A DNA stretch of 64,000 bases, from NCBI GenBank assembly GCA_030272585.1, contig BSYQ01000009.1, forward strand, positions 2,170,001 through 2,234,000. The letters are read 5' to 3'. Source of the DNA: Bryopsis sp. KO-2023. Its lineage: Eukaryota; Chlorophyta; Ulvophyceae; Bryopsidales; Bryopsidaceae. The stretch's first letter is position 1. Each line of letters starts with the position of its first letter. A program made the translations under genes and the position numbers. The notes beneath the pieces are model-generated. The model was not told the DNA's origin, made no database searches, and saw only the letters and a list, made by a program, of their open reading frames with translations. Shown here piece by piece: positions 12,796 through 23,300 of this stretch.

Positions 12796-15069
12796 ATGGA
12801 AAAGATAACAAAGAGCCCCGCCACGCGTGTTCTGGAAAAGTGGGAACGCAAGCGGTTGGGGGAAGAGGCGTTCGGAGCGTCTCAAGAGCAGACGACTGGT
12901 GGACATGTGTCCAGCGCCACGCATGGCGCCGGGAATCATAACCCGGTGTCACAATCAAGGAGGAAAGGGTGGAAGTATTTGCGCTCCATCTGGCTTGCTT
13001 CCAAGAAGGGCAAGAAAGAGAAACAGAGGCCCGCCAGCTGGAGAAGGAACGTGACGGGGAGCTCGAGCTCAAAATTTCGGCTGAAAGGTCCGGGCAGCAA
13101 GGAAAAAAAGACCACCTCAAGCCAAGGGAGCCGGAATGTGGACCCTCCGCGTCGAGTGACAGGGTCAGTTACTCGGTCACTGACTGCGCTTGCACCGCTT
13201 GTACCGGACTTGCTGAAGGAAGAGATTCTGCGAACCCCGACACTGGGTCCATCAATGACTCCCCGGGTTGGAGCAGTGATGATTGCTGATATCACGGGCT
13301 TCACAAGGCTCACGGAGACCTTGTCGCTGGAGGGTACACACGGAGTGGAACTGCTGACGAGGTGCATGAACAGCTACTTTGCTGAGATGATTGAGGTGGT
13401 GAGCTCGTTCGGCGGGGATGTTGTCAAGTTTGCAGGCGACTCCTTGGTAGTGGCGTTCGTGGAAGCGGAAACAGGGAGTAGTGAGAGGCTCGAGCTGGTG
13501 ACTGGTCGGGCTTTGGCGTGCGGCATGGAACTGACGACACGCCTGGGGGAAATGAGGATGCTCCCGAATGGGAACGTTCTCTCTGCTAAAGAGCTCACTG
13601 GGGGTCGAAAGAAGCGAGCGAACAGGCTCTGGCCACCAAACGTCCGACAAGATGATGATGACGGTTGTCGTTCTAGACAATCGAGACTGGGCAAGCTGTT
13701 CGGGTCCCTGTGTGCAGGACGTCCTCCCAAGGAAGACGTCACTACTCCAAGAAGTACGGATGTTTGGAGTTTTTTCAGTTCGAGGAGAGGCGTTGCATCC
13801 CCGAGAAGTCCGCGGAGCAGCACTCCTTTCAGTCCCAAGATTGGTGCCTATCGACAAGGAGCTCCCCAGAAAGAGCGTTTGGAGCAAGGAGTTCACGCTT
13901 TCACTCAAGGTTTGCTCAGCACTTTGTCAAGCACATGACATTTCGCATTGCCTGTCCAGAAACTTGACTGTGTTTCGACTTTCGGTCTCAGGTGCTGGTT
14001 GGTGCCGGTGAGCTGTGCTTATTCAACGTCGGGGGGGAGCTCGAGGATACGCAAGAAGACGATAGCACACCTCGGTGGGAGTTTTTCATCGGCGACGCAC
14101 CGCACAGAGAGGTGGACGCTTTCGGACGTCGACCGCCAATCCAGCAGATAGCCGCAATCGAAAGCCATGCCGAGCCTGGGGATGTCATCGTGAGCAACGA
14201 AGTCATTCAGGTGAGTCTTGCTGATTTTAATATCAAGAGATGGTATCTGGTTGGAGGGTTACACTCACACAAAATTTCGGTGGTGTCATCATTCGGTTCA
14301 AATCTTTTGTGATTTGAAAAGATACTTTCTGTAAAAAATGTTGGCATTGATACATCCATTAGCCCACCCAGGGCTACCACTTTCAATCGATTCTGAAAGA
14401 AGAGAGCGGAGGATTGTCTCTTTTATGCTCATGAGAAGTGTTATTTTTTTTTCAGATCGCTCATCATCTCATCTCGTGCACCGATCTGGAGGATGGAGCA
14501 GGGCGCGTCCGCAGCATCGACACGAGACTTGGCGCTCTCAAGAACTCTTCGGCGCCCATCTCCCACGCTTCGTTAGCACTGCTGCCCAGAGGGTCCCAAG
14601 CCAAGTCCGTGGAATCGATGAGGATGTACGTTGTGGACTGCGTCCGGCAGCGGGTGGAAGTCGGACACGCTGACTTCATCAGCGAAATGAGGTTTCTGAC
14701 CATGCTGTTCATCGGGTTCCCTGACCTGACAGTGCCTCGGCTTCCGGAGGATGTGTCTGCAATAGGCGATGTGGATCAGGTTCAGGCATGCATGTTGGCA
14801 TGCCAGACGGCAATGAACGAGCTGGATGGCTCGTTGCTCCAGATGCGATGCGACGAAAAGGGGTTCCTGGCGGTGTGCGCCTTTGGACTGGGGGGAAGGT
14901 CGCACATGCAGCAAGCTGTGCGTGGTGTCCAGGCCGCCATCCGCGTTCGCGAGCTCGCGTTGGCGTCTGGGAACGAAACTGCCATCGGGGTGACCACTGG
15001 GGACTTGTTGTGTGCCTGCGTCGGGTCGCGCACTCGAATGGAGTACACTGTGTTCGGTGACTTCATCAA
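12796..15069 (+). pseudogene. Soluble adenylyl-cyclase-like gene, 5' part (C1 and start of C2), disrupted
   Basis: Class III nucleotidyl cyclase of the soluble (ADCY10-like) type, which makes cAMP (or cGMP) from ATP (GTP). Exons are 12796-13909, 13992-14210 and 14456-15069. A basic, Ser-rich leader of about 155 residues precedes C1, which has MIADITGFT (metal Asp165) and GGDVVKFAGD (Lys211, metal Asp215). C2 follows with FLAVCAFGLGG, IGVTTGDLLCACVG and MEYTVFGDFIN. The ADCY10 order C1-C2-ATPase is continued after 23930. Two defects are visible. The reading frame that enters exon 1 differs from the one that leaves it as EFTLSLK (an undetected short intron or an indel between about 13560 and 13900). 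Then a transposon interrupts the codon of the catalytic Asn at 15068-15070. Without the insertion the motif would read INASAK, with Lys where the family has Arg. Either a pseudogene or a disrupted allele. Confidence 0.85.
15062..15069 (+). repeat. 8-bp target-site duplication, left copy
   Basis: TTCATCAA occurs here and again at 23922-23929, directly flanking the terminal inverted repeats CAGACCTGGGC and GCCCAGGTCTG. An 8-bp duplication is the hallmark of hAT-superfamily insertion. Confidence 0.85.
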
Positions 15070-15091
15070 CAGACCTGGGCGCCGACCCGTT

Positions 15092-15410
15092 GGACCGGAC
15101 CGGACAGGACCGGCAACCACTTTCTGGACCGGATTTGACCTTTCTTAGACAGGTCAAATCCGGTCTGGAAAGGTCAAATCCGGTCCAAGAAAGGTCAAAT
15201 CCGGTCTAGTAAAGGCCACCTTTTCTAGACCGGATTTGACCTTTCTGGACCGGATTTGACCTTTCCAGACAGGTTGTCGCCTGTCTAGTACGGTCATACT
15301 CGTGTGACCTGTTTTAGACCGGTGTGACCCTGTTTTAGACCGATGTGACGCCCAATATGACCTGTTTTAGACCGACCTGGCACCTGTCTAAAACAGGTCA
15401 CACAATTAAA
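15092..15410. repeat. Subterminal short-repeat region, left arm of the foldback element
   Basis: There are several head-to-head and tandem copies of a unit containing GACCGGATTTGACCTTTCT and its complement, followed by CTGTTTTAGACC units. The copies can pair within one strand. Such subterminal repeats are usual binding sites for hAT-type transposases (family knowledge); here that role is inferred. Confidence 0.7.
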
Positions 15411-15476
15411 CACTTTTTAATGTGTTAATCGACTGAGAACTGATTCAATGGATTAAAGAACGAAGTGTTATTTATT

Positions 15477-15615
15477 ATATGCATTTTTAATGCGTGAATG
15501 ACGTGAGCCAAGCCCACCAGCCACCGACTAGAGGGAGTCGGTCGACTCAAGGAGGATTCGAACCCGGGTTGGCTAAGCCCGAGACGAAGACACTATCGCT
15601 AGTGGACCCCACCAC
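15477..15615 (-). other. tRNA-like pol III promoter module (SINE-like), left arm
   Basis: On the minus strand an A-box-like TAGCGATAGTG is followed about 35 bp later by a B box, GGGTTCGAATCC. This is the spacing of a tRNA-type internal RNA polymerase III promoter. No seven-pair acceptor stem is visible, so it is a tRNA-derived SINE-like module and not a functional tRNA. An inverted copy is at 23301-23440. Confidence 0.55.
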
Positions 15616-15616
15616 A

Positions 15617-15712
15617 GGGACGCTCAAAAGGGGGCCGTTACTTTTAAGTACCCGTTTAATTTTGGAAAATTAAACGGGTACTTAAAAGTAACGGCCCCCT
15701 TTTGAGCGTCCC
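15617..15712. repeat. 96-bp near-perfect palindrome at the apex of the foldback element
   Basis: The two halves, starting GGGACGCTCAAAAGGGGG and ending with its complement, meet at TTTTGGAAAA. Before the LTR element landed, pairing would have continued outward into both arms, giving a hairpin of several hundred base pairs. Confidence 0.85.
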
Positions 15713-15715
15713 TGT

Positions 15716-15982
15716 TGTTAGACTTGGGGGTGCAAGTCTAAGAAGAGCTAAAAACTAAAACTTATGAGTCCATGACCTTGAAGCCCATTAATACCATGAC
15801 CCCCAAGGATCCTAGCGTCCCCGCATGGTACCTAGGACAACCATCCTAGGTGGGCACCCGACATAGGTCTAGTCATCATGACTAGACCTGACTCACATGT
15901 CCACGTCAGCATGACTACGCATGACTGTACATGACTGTACATGACTGGACCTGACTGGATGCAGCTCTTAACATCCCTAACA
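15716..15982 (-). repeat. Chromovirus LTR (3' LTR in element sense)
   Basis: 267 bp, TGTTAG...CTAACA, reading identical to 23033-23299. It contains a short direct repeat of CATGACTGTA. Confidence 0.93.
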
Positions 15983-15994
15983 TTCCTCCCCCCC
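15983..15994 (-). promoter_or_regulatory. Polypurine tract of the chromovirus
   Basis: On the minus strand GGGGGGGAGGAA directly abuts the 3' LTR, as expected for the plus-strand primer of reverse transcription. Confidence 0.8.
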
Positions 15995-16486
15995 TAATCA
16001 GTCTCCTCCTGGAGACTCCTTTCCTCACTTCTATATAGCCCATAGAATGATACAGAGTCCCACAACGAACCCCAACCCTTATCATTCAACTATATAAAGT
16101 GTTTCGATAACTTGGAGATGTTATCATAAGTGTATTCGTCAGAATAAGCCCCTACTCTGATATAGGTCATCCGAGTCCTTCTCATACACGGAGTGCTTCT
16201 CGGATCTACCAAGACCATACACTTCTCTACACTGGTGGCGAACCAATGTACATCAACTGAAGTCTCGCAACTTCATCTACTTCCATTTATATTCTCATTT
16301 TGAATGGATCCCAACTCGAGTTCAAAATAGAATATAGCGAGAAATTCAACTTAGTTCACTAGTTCATTGAAAATGAGATATGTTCATAAACATGTCCTCA
16401 CTTAGCAAGAACTTGATCTCGTTCACAAGATCTGGAACTCTTTTCATATCGACACTCGATTATGAAGAAACATTACCCCACACAAG

Positions 16487-19400
16487 TCACGAACGAAGTC
16501 GCCTACTTCGACGTACCGGAATAGGGGGAATCAACGTTGATTTCTTTCTCTTCTGGTACTGCTCTACCAGCTCCCGAGCGTTCTCCAAATTCGCTTCAGG
16601 CTCCCAAGAGTTGTGCTCATGTGAGTATCCCGTCCACTTTACCAAGTACTGCGGAACTACTCGTCGACCGACCTTTACTTCACGGTAGTCGAGGAGGTCT
16701 TCTACCTCATACTCTAGTTCTTCCTGTATATCCACAGGTGGCGGAGGAGGTTGTGTCTTTCCATGCGACCAATACCTCTTAAGTAAAGAAGCATGAAAGA
16801 CGGGATGAATAGGAAGCGAATCAGGCAATTCCAATCGGAACGCGACCTGTTCTGCCATCGGTTTTCGTTTTTGGACACCTTCCAAAACACGAAAAGGACC
16901 CAACCAACGTGGCAATAACTTCCTTGATCCAGGGTGTTTCAATTTGATATGTCGTGCATCCAGCAAGACCATATCGCCTACTTGAACATCAACTGGACAC
17001 CTACGCACATCGGCATAAGTCTTCATCCTTTGCTGAGCACTTTCTAAACACCGCTTTGCTTTGACAATCGCCTCACGAATGTCCTCGGTCATCTTCTTCA
17101 CCGCCGGTACTCCAATCTGTGTCCTTTGTCTACTCAGACCTCCAGGACCCATGACATTCGATGTCTTGGATGGAAGTTGTACCGTTAATGGTGTCCACGG
17201 ATCTCTACCGTAGTTCAAGAAGAACGGTGTTTCACCAGTAGCCATCGACTTAGAGTTGTTCAATGCAAACTCTACCACTGGCAACAAGTCACTCCAATCT
17301 CTTTGACGAGGTCCTACGAAATGCCGTAAGGTATCTTCGAGGATCCTATTCATTGCTTCAGTCTGTCCATCACTCTGTGGATGAAAAGCTGTCGACAATG
17401 CTTGAGTGACCCCTAAGGTCTTACAAAGCTCTCTAAAGAACTTTGAAGTCCACCTAGGATCTCTATCGCTTACGAGGTGCTTAGGAAGGCCGTGCAAACG
17501 GAAGACCTCAGTAACGAAGAGTTTCGCCGTTTGTACCGCATCACACGTAGTGTGCGTTGGTACGCATCGCACCATCTTTGTGAGTCGATCCACAAAAACT
17601 AAGATGGCATCAAATGCTTCTGCTCCTGATTTAGGCAAATCAGTAATCAAATCCATTGAAACTGATTCCCATCGACCATCAGGTATACGTAAAGGTTGCA
17701 AAGGACCAGGCACCTTGCCACGTCGGTGTTTGTTCCTTTGACATGCATCGCATCCTTTTACAAAGTTTGCGATATCTCCCTCTACGCCAGGCCACCAAAA
17801 GTATTTCAAGACTGTTCTTTGGGTCTTGCGGATCCCAAAATGTCCTGCATATACACTTGCATGGCTATCATGTAGGATGTCTTCTCTAAGACTATCCCAG
17901 TTTGGTACTACTACTCGTGCACCATTCCACCACAGGCCTGAGTGCTTTTGACAACCTGAAGCGGCGACATCTTCGGTTTCAAACCACTCATCCCTAGTGA
18001 TCCCCTCAGTCAATCTCTCCTTTAGCATCGACGTACCGGGCCGGGGCGAGGACGGATCCCCATTCCAAGTTGGTCGTTTCTGGCCACCTCCCAGCTCCGA
18101 GAGTATTCCGATCTGCTGAGAATACGACGGATATCGTGACAAGGGGTCTGCCACGTTCGTCCGTCCCGGCCTGTATTCCCACTCGAACCGGAACCCCTGG
18201 AGGACTTCGAGCCAACGTGCCGACCTTCGAGAGAGAGTTTCCTGGGAATGGAAGTATGTGTTAGGCTGGTGATCACACACCACCTTAAACACACGCACAT
18301 CCAGGTAGCATCGCCACAACTTAAGAGCATGCACTACGGCGAACATTTCCTTGTCACCTATGCTCCAGTTAAGTTGGGCTCCTGATAACTTTCGACTTTC
18401 AAAAGCTATAGGATGTTCCTCTTGCAACAAGATTGCACCGATCGCGTAATCCGAAGCATCTGCGATAACTTCAAAATCCTTTTCGAAGTTAGGCATTGCC
18501 AAACAAGGTGCATGTGTTAAATTCTGTTTAACACCATCAAAGCCTCTTTGACAATCCTCGGTCCAACTCCACTCTTTACCCTTCCTAAGTAAATTTGTGA
18601 GTGGGGCTACAAGCTTGCTGTAACCTTGCACAAATCTCCGGAAATAGTTAGAGAGCCCTAAAAATGAACGCAATTCCGCAACGTTCTTTGGGACTGGCCA
18701 CTCTACTACTTTCTCCGTTTTCCTTTTATCAGCGGAAATACCATCTTGATTTATAACAAATCCAAGATAGTGAAGCTCTTTCTTAAAGAAATCACATTTT
18801 GATCTCTTCAAGAGCATTTTGTGCTCACGCAAGCGTTTCATCACGGCTCGCAAATGTTGCACATGTTCCTCCGGAGTTTTGCTGAATACAAGTATGTCAT
18901 CGAGGTATATTAGGACCGACTTCCCAATCATACCCGAGAATACCCGATTCATCCAAGTCTGGAATATTGCAGGTGCATTCGTCAAGCCCATTGGAAGCAC
19001 TTTATATTCAAACAGACCGAATGGGGTTTTGAAAGCAGTCTTCGGTTGGTCCGGCTCCTTCACTCGAAGTTGCCAATACCCTGCTTTCAAATCTAAGGCC
19101 GAAAAGTATTTCGAACCTTGAAGTTGATCAAGGAGATCATCTATCCTTGGTAGTGGATATTGATTCCTGATCGTCAACTTATTTAAGCCTCTATAGTCGA
19201 TACACATCCGTCGAGTACCATCCGGTTTGGGAACAAACAAGATTGGTGCACCCCACGGACTACAACTAGGCTTAATCAAACCCTTCTGCAGCATATCAGA
19301 GACTTGCTCCTCAATCTCTTTTCTTTCACCTGGTGTGTAACGAAACATTGGTCTATGTACCGGTTTCGCTCCAGGGACAAGATCGATTGCTGCATCCTCT

Positions 19401-21814
19401 TCTCGAGATGGAGGGCATTCCGCCAACTCATCGGAGAATCTGTCTTTATACTCATCTAACAGACTTTCCAGCTCTGTTTGATATGAAGACACTAGAGGAT
19501 TTTTGGGCAATTCGGGTACCCCAGATTCCTCCCCCTCAAAAGGGTTCGGGACCTCCCGAACTATAACCAGAAAAGGACATAACTCCGTATTACGGAGTTG
19601 TCTTCGAGCTTGGGCTATACTCAACAAGGGATTGATCCGTGCATTAGGCGGACTAGGGGCACGCACAACCAAATTAGGTCGTATCGTGAGTCGGTGTCCC
19701 CGTGTAGCTAGAACCGAAGCACTACCAGTAGAAAAATTCATCAGTACTCGGTGATTGCATAACCACACATCCCCGAGGTACAAATCAAAATGCTTTGTAG
19801 TGATAACTTGACACTCGATTTTCATCCGCAAGCCTTGCAAACGCAAGTTAATCGAGGTTATCCCTACGATATCCAATGGAGTTCCATCGGCCATTTCGAT
19901 TTTGGTACCTTGCTTACATCTATAACTAAGCCCTGTGCTTTCGCAGAAATGCTTAGAGATATAAGCGTAGCCAGCGGCGCCAGAATCTAACAAAATCTGA
20001 CCAGGGGAACCAGAAATCAAACCTTTGAACGACATTGACATTCTGAGATTACAATCCTCTCCTGGAATCGAGTTACCGGGTAACTCCGCTGTAGGTGGAT
20101 CGTAATATATATCAACGGGCCAAAGAAGACCTGGTGCTTTACCGCTGCTAAGAGCAAACAATTTTGCTCCTTTTCGATATTGTGCAATCAATCGCATTTG
20201 ATTGATTTCTTTTTGTCTAACTGCCATATTATGAGGGATTAATAGGCAGCAACTCGTAGAAGAAGGTGACTCTTTCTTGCAAGCAAAATAATGCTTTAAG
20301 AATTCATTCAAATTCTTTCGTCCAGGATCCATCCAAACATGGTGTCCCGCTACTGACGATGCAAGAAACTCTTGTCCAGTGCAAAACTTTTTACAAATCG
20401 CAAATCTTTCATCATTAGTAGATGAGTCAAAAGTGAACTCTCTACTTGCATTCTGCAAACGATGAAGTTCCGATTTTAAAAGTTGCATTCCAGAGATGCA
20501 ATCGTTCTCCGGCACCTTCTCTTCTTTACTAGGCATAGGATCTTGGGCGTCCCCAATGGGATCGACGTCCAAATCAACCTCACCACATCGGATAGAGTCA
20601 TCATTTCTGTCAACAGACATAACCTGGTCAGGATCATTCTCCACAGAAATATCCGATTTGTTCTCGGGCTCCGTAATATCTGTATCCATCGGATCAAATA
20701 TTACATCTTTCGGATCTGAGTTTTTCGATACCTCCTTTCGAGATAACCCAGATGCAAGAACTTCTATACTAGGAAGTTCTTTCCCGAAACAAGCGAGACT
20801 CTTCCGTACCTTTCCAGTATCACACACATGACCTGGAGAATAAGATGCTCCACATCTGAAACAAAGGTTCGCGGCCTTGCGCCGTTCCCACTCTTTCTGG
20901 CTAAGACCCGCAGGAAAAGATGTTTTACCAACTTTACTCTTACGAGTCTGTTGAGAACTACCACCAAATCTCGGTGAAAAACTCGGCATCATTCGGTTTT
21001 TCTTCCGATTAACCGGATACACCTTTCCTTTTTCTTCTTTCCGAGATCGCTTTGATCCAACGGTACTCTCCTCCTTTTCTTTGGCACCTTTTTCCAATAT
21101 TGGGTATCGCTCATCATGCGATACTCCTTTTGCCAATACATGGGTACGGAATTCCTCATATGAAGTCCATTCATGACCCGAAGTATCAGTGGCAACCGCT
21201 TCCTTCAACACTCCATGGAGGTTGCGGTGTAAAAACCAAATTTTTGAAATACTATCAATTTTGGTCTTACGAAGAGTAAAATATGTGTCCATTTGGCGCA
21301 CATATTCTCCAGTATTGCATCGCCGGTTAATGTGGTCTTTGAATGTGGACAGTTTTTGCGTCACCGCATATTCGGTGGCCAACTCACCAAAACTTCCATC
21401 ATCCATAGCAACACACATTTCCTCCCAAGTCAGGTTTCCTCCAGAAATTTTCTCTTCCCCGACTCGAGCGATGAGGTGCTTGATTCCCTTGGGTCCCAAG
21501 AATGTTGGTCCAATCCGACCCCATTCTTCTCGAGGAACCCCCTCGGCAATCCAAAAGATCTCCAAAATGACCTTATGTTCTTTCCAAGGACATTGGCCAT
21601 CAAATTTATCAGGCTTGGCCGTGGAAGACTTTTTGCTTCCCGACCCTACAGAAGTACTACCCTTTCTGGTAGCCACTTCACGTTCCCGCTCACGGTCATC
21701 CACCTCTTTACGGAACGCCTGATGTTCAGATTGCATCAAAGCAATCCGATTTTGGAGTTCTTCTACCGTTAAGGTGGTGATGTCCTCTTCACCAGAAGGG
21801 TCTGGTCTCGACAT
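16487..21814 (-). CDS. Gag-pol polyprotein with chromodomain (1775 aa)
   Basis: A single uninterrupted frame encodes every protein of a Ty3/gypsy chromovirus. Gag covers about 1-480, with an atypical zinc knuckle CFRCGASYSPGHVC (318-331, C-x2-C-x7-H-x-C). The aspartic protease has ILLDSGAAG (607-615). Reverse transcriptase runs from about 800 to 1050 with YLDD at 970-973. RNase H includes VIADAS (1116-1121). Integrase has the HHCC finger (His1318 and His1325, Cys1355 and Cys1358) and a D-D-35-E core (Asp1388, Asp1450, Glu1486). A C-terminal chromodomain (about 1701-1757, YLVKWTGYSHEHNSWEP) is known in this family to steer integration to marked chromatin. No stop or frameshift separates gag from pol. 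The upstream leader is long for the family. Confidence 0.96.
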   Translation of the reverse strand: MSRPDPSGEEDITTLTVEELQNRIALMQSEHQAFRKEVDDREREREVATRKGSTSVGSGSKKSSTAKPDKFDGQCPWKEHKVILEIFWIAEGVPREEWGRIGPTFLGPKGIKHLIARVGEEKISGGNLTWEEMCVAMDDGSFGELATEYAVTQKLSTFKDHINRRCNTGEYVRQMDTYFTLRKTKIDSISKIWFLHRNLHGVLKEAVATDTSGHEWTSYEEFRTHVLAKGVSHDERYPILEKGAKEKEESTVGSKRSRKEEKGKVYPVNRKKNRMMPSFSPRFGGSSQQTRKSKVGKTSFPAGLSQKEWERRKAANLCFRCGASYSPGHVCDTGKVRKSLACFGKELPSIEVLASGLSRKEVSKNSDPKDVIFDPMDTDITEPENKSDISVENDPDQVMSVDRNDDSIRCGEVDLDVDPIGDAQDPMPSKEEKVPENDCISGMQLLKSELHRLQNASREFTFDSSTNDERFAICKKFCTGQEFLASSVAGHHVWMDPGRKNLNEFLKHYFACKKESPSSTSCCLLIPHNMAVRQKEINQMRLIAQYRKGAKLFALSSGKAPGLLWPVDIYYDPPTAELPGNSIPGEDCNLRMSMSFKGLISGSPGQILLDSGAAGYAYISKHFCESTGLSYRCKQGTKIEMADGTPLDIVGITSINLRLQGLRMKIECQVITTKHFDLYLGDVWLCNHRVLMNFSTGSASVLATRGHRLTIRPNLVVRAPSPPNARINPLLSIAQARRQLRNTELCPFLVIVREVPNPFEGEESGVPELPKNPLVSSYQTELESLLDEYKDRFSDELAECPPSREEDAAIDLVPGAKPVHRPMFRYTPGERKEIEEQVSDMLQKGLIKPSCSPWGAPILFVPKPDGTRRMCIDYRGLNKLTIRNQYPLPRIDDLLDQLQGSKYFSALDLKAGYWQLRVKEPDQPKTAFKTPFGLFEYKVLPMGLTNAPAIFQTWMNRVFSGMIGKSVLIYLDDILVFSKTPEEHVQHLRAVMKRLREHKMLLKRSKCDFFKKELHYLGFVINQDGISADKRKTEKVVEWPVPKNVAELRSFLGLSNYFRRFVQGYSKLVAPLTNLLRKGKEWSWTEDCQRGFDGVKQNLTHAPCLAMPNFEKDFEVIADASDYAIGAILLQEEHPIAFESRKLSGAQLNWSIGDKEMFAVVHALKLWRCYLDVRVFKVVCDHQPNTYFHSQETLSRRSARWLEVLQGFRFEWEYRPGRTNVADPLSRYPSYSQQIGILSELGGGQKRPTWNGDPSSPRPGTSMLKERLTEGITRDEWFETEDVAASGCQKHSGLWWNGARVVVPNWDSLREDILHDSHASVYAGHFGIRKTQRTVLKYFWWPGVEGDIANFVKGCDACQRNKHRRGKVPGPLQPLRIPDGRWESVSMDLITDLPKSGAEAFDAILVFVDRLTKMVRCVPTHTTCDAVQTAKLFVTEVFRLHGLPKHLVSDRDPRWTSKFFRELCKTLGVTQALSTAFHPQSDGQTEAMNRILEDTLRHFVGPRQRDWSDLLPVVEFALNNSKSMATGETPFFLNYGRDPWTPLTVQLPSKTSNVMGPGGLSRQRTQIGVPAVKKMTEDIREAIVKAKRCLESAQQRMKTYADVRRCPVDVQVGDMVLLDARHIKLKHPGSRKLLPRWLGPFRVLEGVQKRKPMAEQVAFRLELPDSLPIHPVFHASLLKRYWSHGKTQPPPPPVDIQEELEYEVEDLLDYREVKVGRRVVPQYLVKWTGYSHEHNSWEPEANLENARELVEQYQKRKKSTLIPPIPVRRSRRLRS
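18006..18330 (-). other. Segment of the RNase H/integrase region with local GC enrichment
   Basis: This short stretch inside the pol frame is richer in G+C than its surroundings, but the frame continues through RNase H into the integrase N-terminus. I take it as ordinary coding sequence and not as a separate gene; shorter frames on both strands here are shadows. Confidence 0.3.
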
Positions 21815-23017
21815 CTTAACGAAGGCTAGTGATTAACCTGCATCGCAGGAAAATCAATCCATCAGCAAAATTTTCCTCATGTATATTGGTTCTTATCAAA
21901 GTACCAACTATACATTGACATTCGTGGATCAAATTTGTATCTCAATACAAATCATCCCTATGAAAATTGACCTTGTATTCAGTGAAAATCATTCACTTTC
22001 GCAAATACAATCAATTTTCATTGAAGGCAACTCATTTTGCCTCATGCCAACTCAGGAAAATAATCGCTATTCATTCTCTCATTTTAGCGGATTATCTCTT
22101 CAATTCGATTTTATCGATCAACAATCATCTGTCTCCATTAGCGAATTACGACAAGTCCTATTCCTCTAGGCTCAAGAGAGCGTACCATACCATACGAACC
22201 ACTAACAAAAGCCCTCAATTTTACACAGACCACTGCGCTAGCAAACCGATCCCGAAAGACCAGGGGTCTAGTGATTTCAAAGGGCAATAGTGGCTCTCCG
22301 TACAGCTAGGATAGGAGTGCCGAGTAACGCTCTTTAGACGTGAAAATTGCCGAATCGATTTAATCAAATATCCAAGATCAACCCTAATAAAACTCAAGAG
22401 AAATGAACTTCCTTCCTCTTACTTCCCTCATCTCCTTTTATTGACCAAATAAAAGGTCTCCTTTTGTTATACCGACTCAAGCTCCCCTAGCACTTGAGTC
22501 CTTATACTCGTTCCACCATCTAAGAGAGTACTCTTAGTGGCTTCTCGCGAGCATATGGTACAACAACCTCTTTACTCTTAGTATCTTCAGGTGTTAACCC
22601 TGCCCATACAAAGTTAACCCCACCCTTTGGATAAAAGAGAAACTTTTATAGTTCAAAAACTATACTATCTTGAAGTCGCAACGTGTCGACGTTCAAAATG
22701 ATTCTAAAACATCATTTCGATCGTCCAACACCTAGAACCGACACGGACGACCTCAAAACACTCAAATTCCGACGCGAAACTTTAAAACGTCATAACTTTG
22801 CGCACACGCATCGGATTCACTCGCAACAAATTGCAACGGATGCATCTTGTTCCGTAGATGCTTTTAGACACCTTATATGTTCGATTCCGTGACGTATACG
22901 GTCCGGAACGGGCCAAAACGTGTCGCTAATCGAACAGCTTCGATTTCCCTGCAGAAAATCCGCGCGCCGCAATAAGCAGTGCGACTCCACTTCCCACACG
23001 ATAGGATGCTTGCCAAA
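21815..23017 (-). other. Untranslated leader of the chromovirus (about 1.2 kb)
   Basis: This lies between the primer-binding site and the gag start at 21814. I see no conserved domain in any frame. It is AT-rich and presumably holds packaging and translation signals. Confidence 0.6.
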
Positions 23018-23029
23018 GCTCCGAAACCA
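23018..23029 (-). promoter_or_regulatory. Primer-binding site of the chromovirus
   Basis: TGGTTTCGGAGC on the minus strand, three bases inside the 5' LTR. It begins with the TGG complementary to tRNA CCA and differs at two positions from the usual plant initiator-Met site TGGTATCAGAGC. The same 12-mer is the primer-binding site of the other LTR element at 38074-38085. Confidence 0.75.
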
Positions 23030-23032
23030 AGT

Positions 23033-23299
23033 TGTTAGACTTGGGGGTGCAAGTCTAAGAAGAGCTAAAAACTAAAACTTATGAGTCCATGACCTTGAAG
23101 CCCATTAATACCATGACCCCCAAGGATCCTAGCGTCCCCGCATGGTACCTAGGACAACCATCCTAGGTGGGCACCCGACATAGGTCTAGTCATCATGACT
23201 AGACCTGACTCACATGTCCACGTCAGCATGACTACGCATGACTGTACATGACTGTACATGACTGGACCTGACTGGATGCAGCTCTTAACATCCCTAACA
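23033..23299 (-). repeat. Chromovirus LTR (5' LTR in element sense)
   Basis: 267 bp, TGTTAG...CTAACA, reading identical to 15716-15982. It is followed by the CCTGT target duplication at 23300-23304. Confidence 0.93.
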
Positions 23300-23300
23300 C

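Larger units (their letters stand above)
15716..23299 (-). mobile_element. Full-length Ty3/gypsy chromovirus, intact
   Basis: Two 267-bp LTRs (15716-15982 and 23033-23299) start TGTTAG and end CTAACA. I find no difference between them. They are flanked by a 5-bp duplication, CCTGT, at 15711-15715 and 23300-23304. On the minus strand the order is LTR, primer-binding site (23018-23029), a leader of about 1.2 kb, one 1775-codon gag-pol frame (21814-16487), polypurine tract (15994-15983) and LTR. Identical LTRs, a perfect duplication and an unbroken frame mean the insertion is very recent and the copy may be competent. It landed in one arm of the foldback element. Confidence 0.95.
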
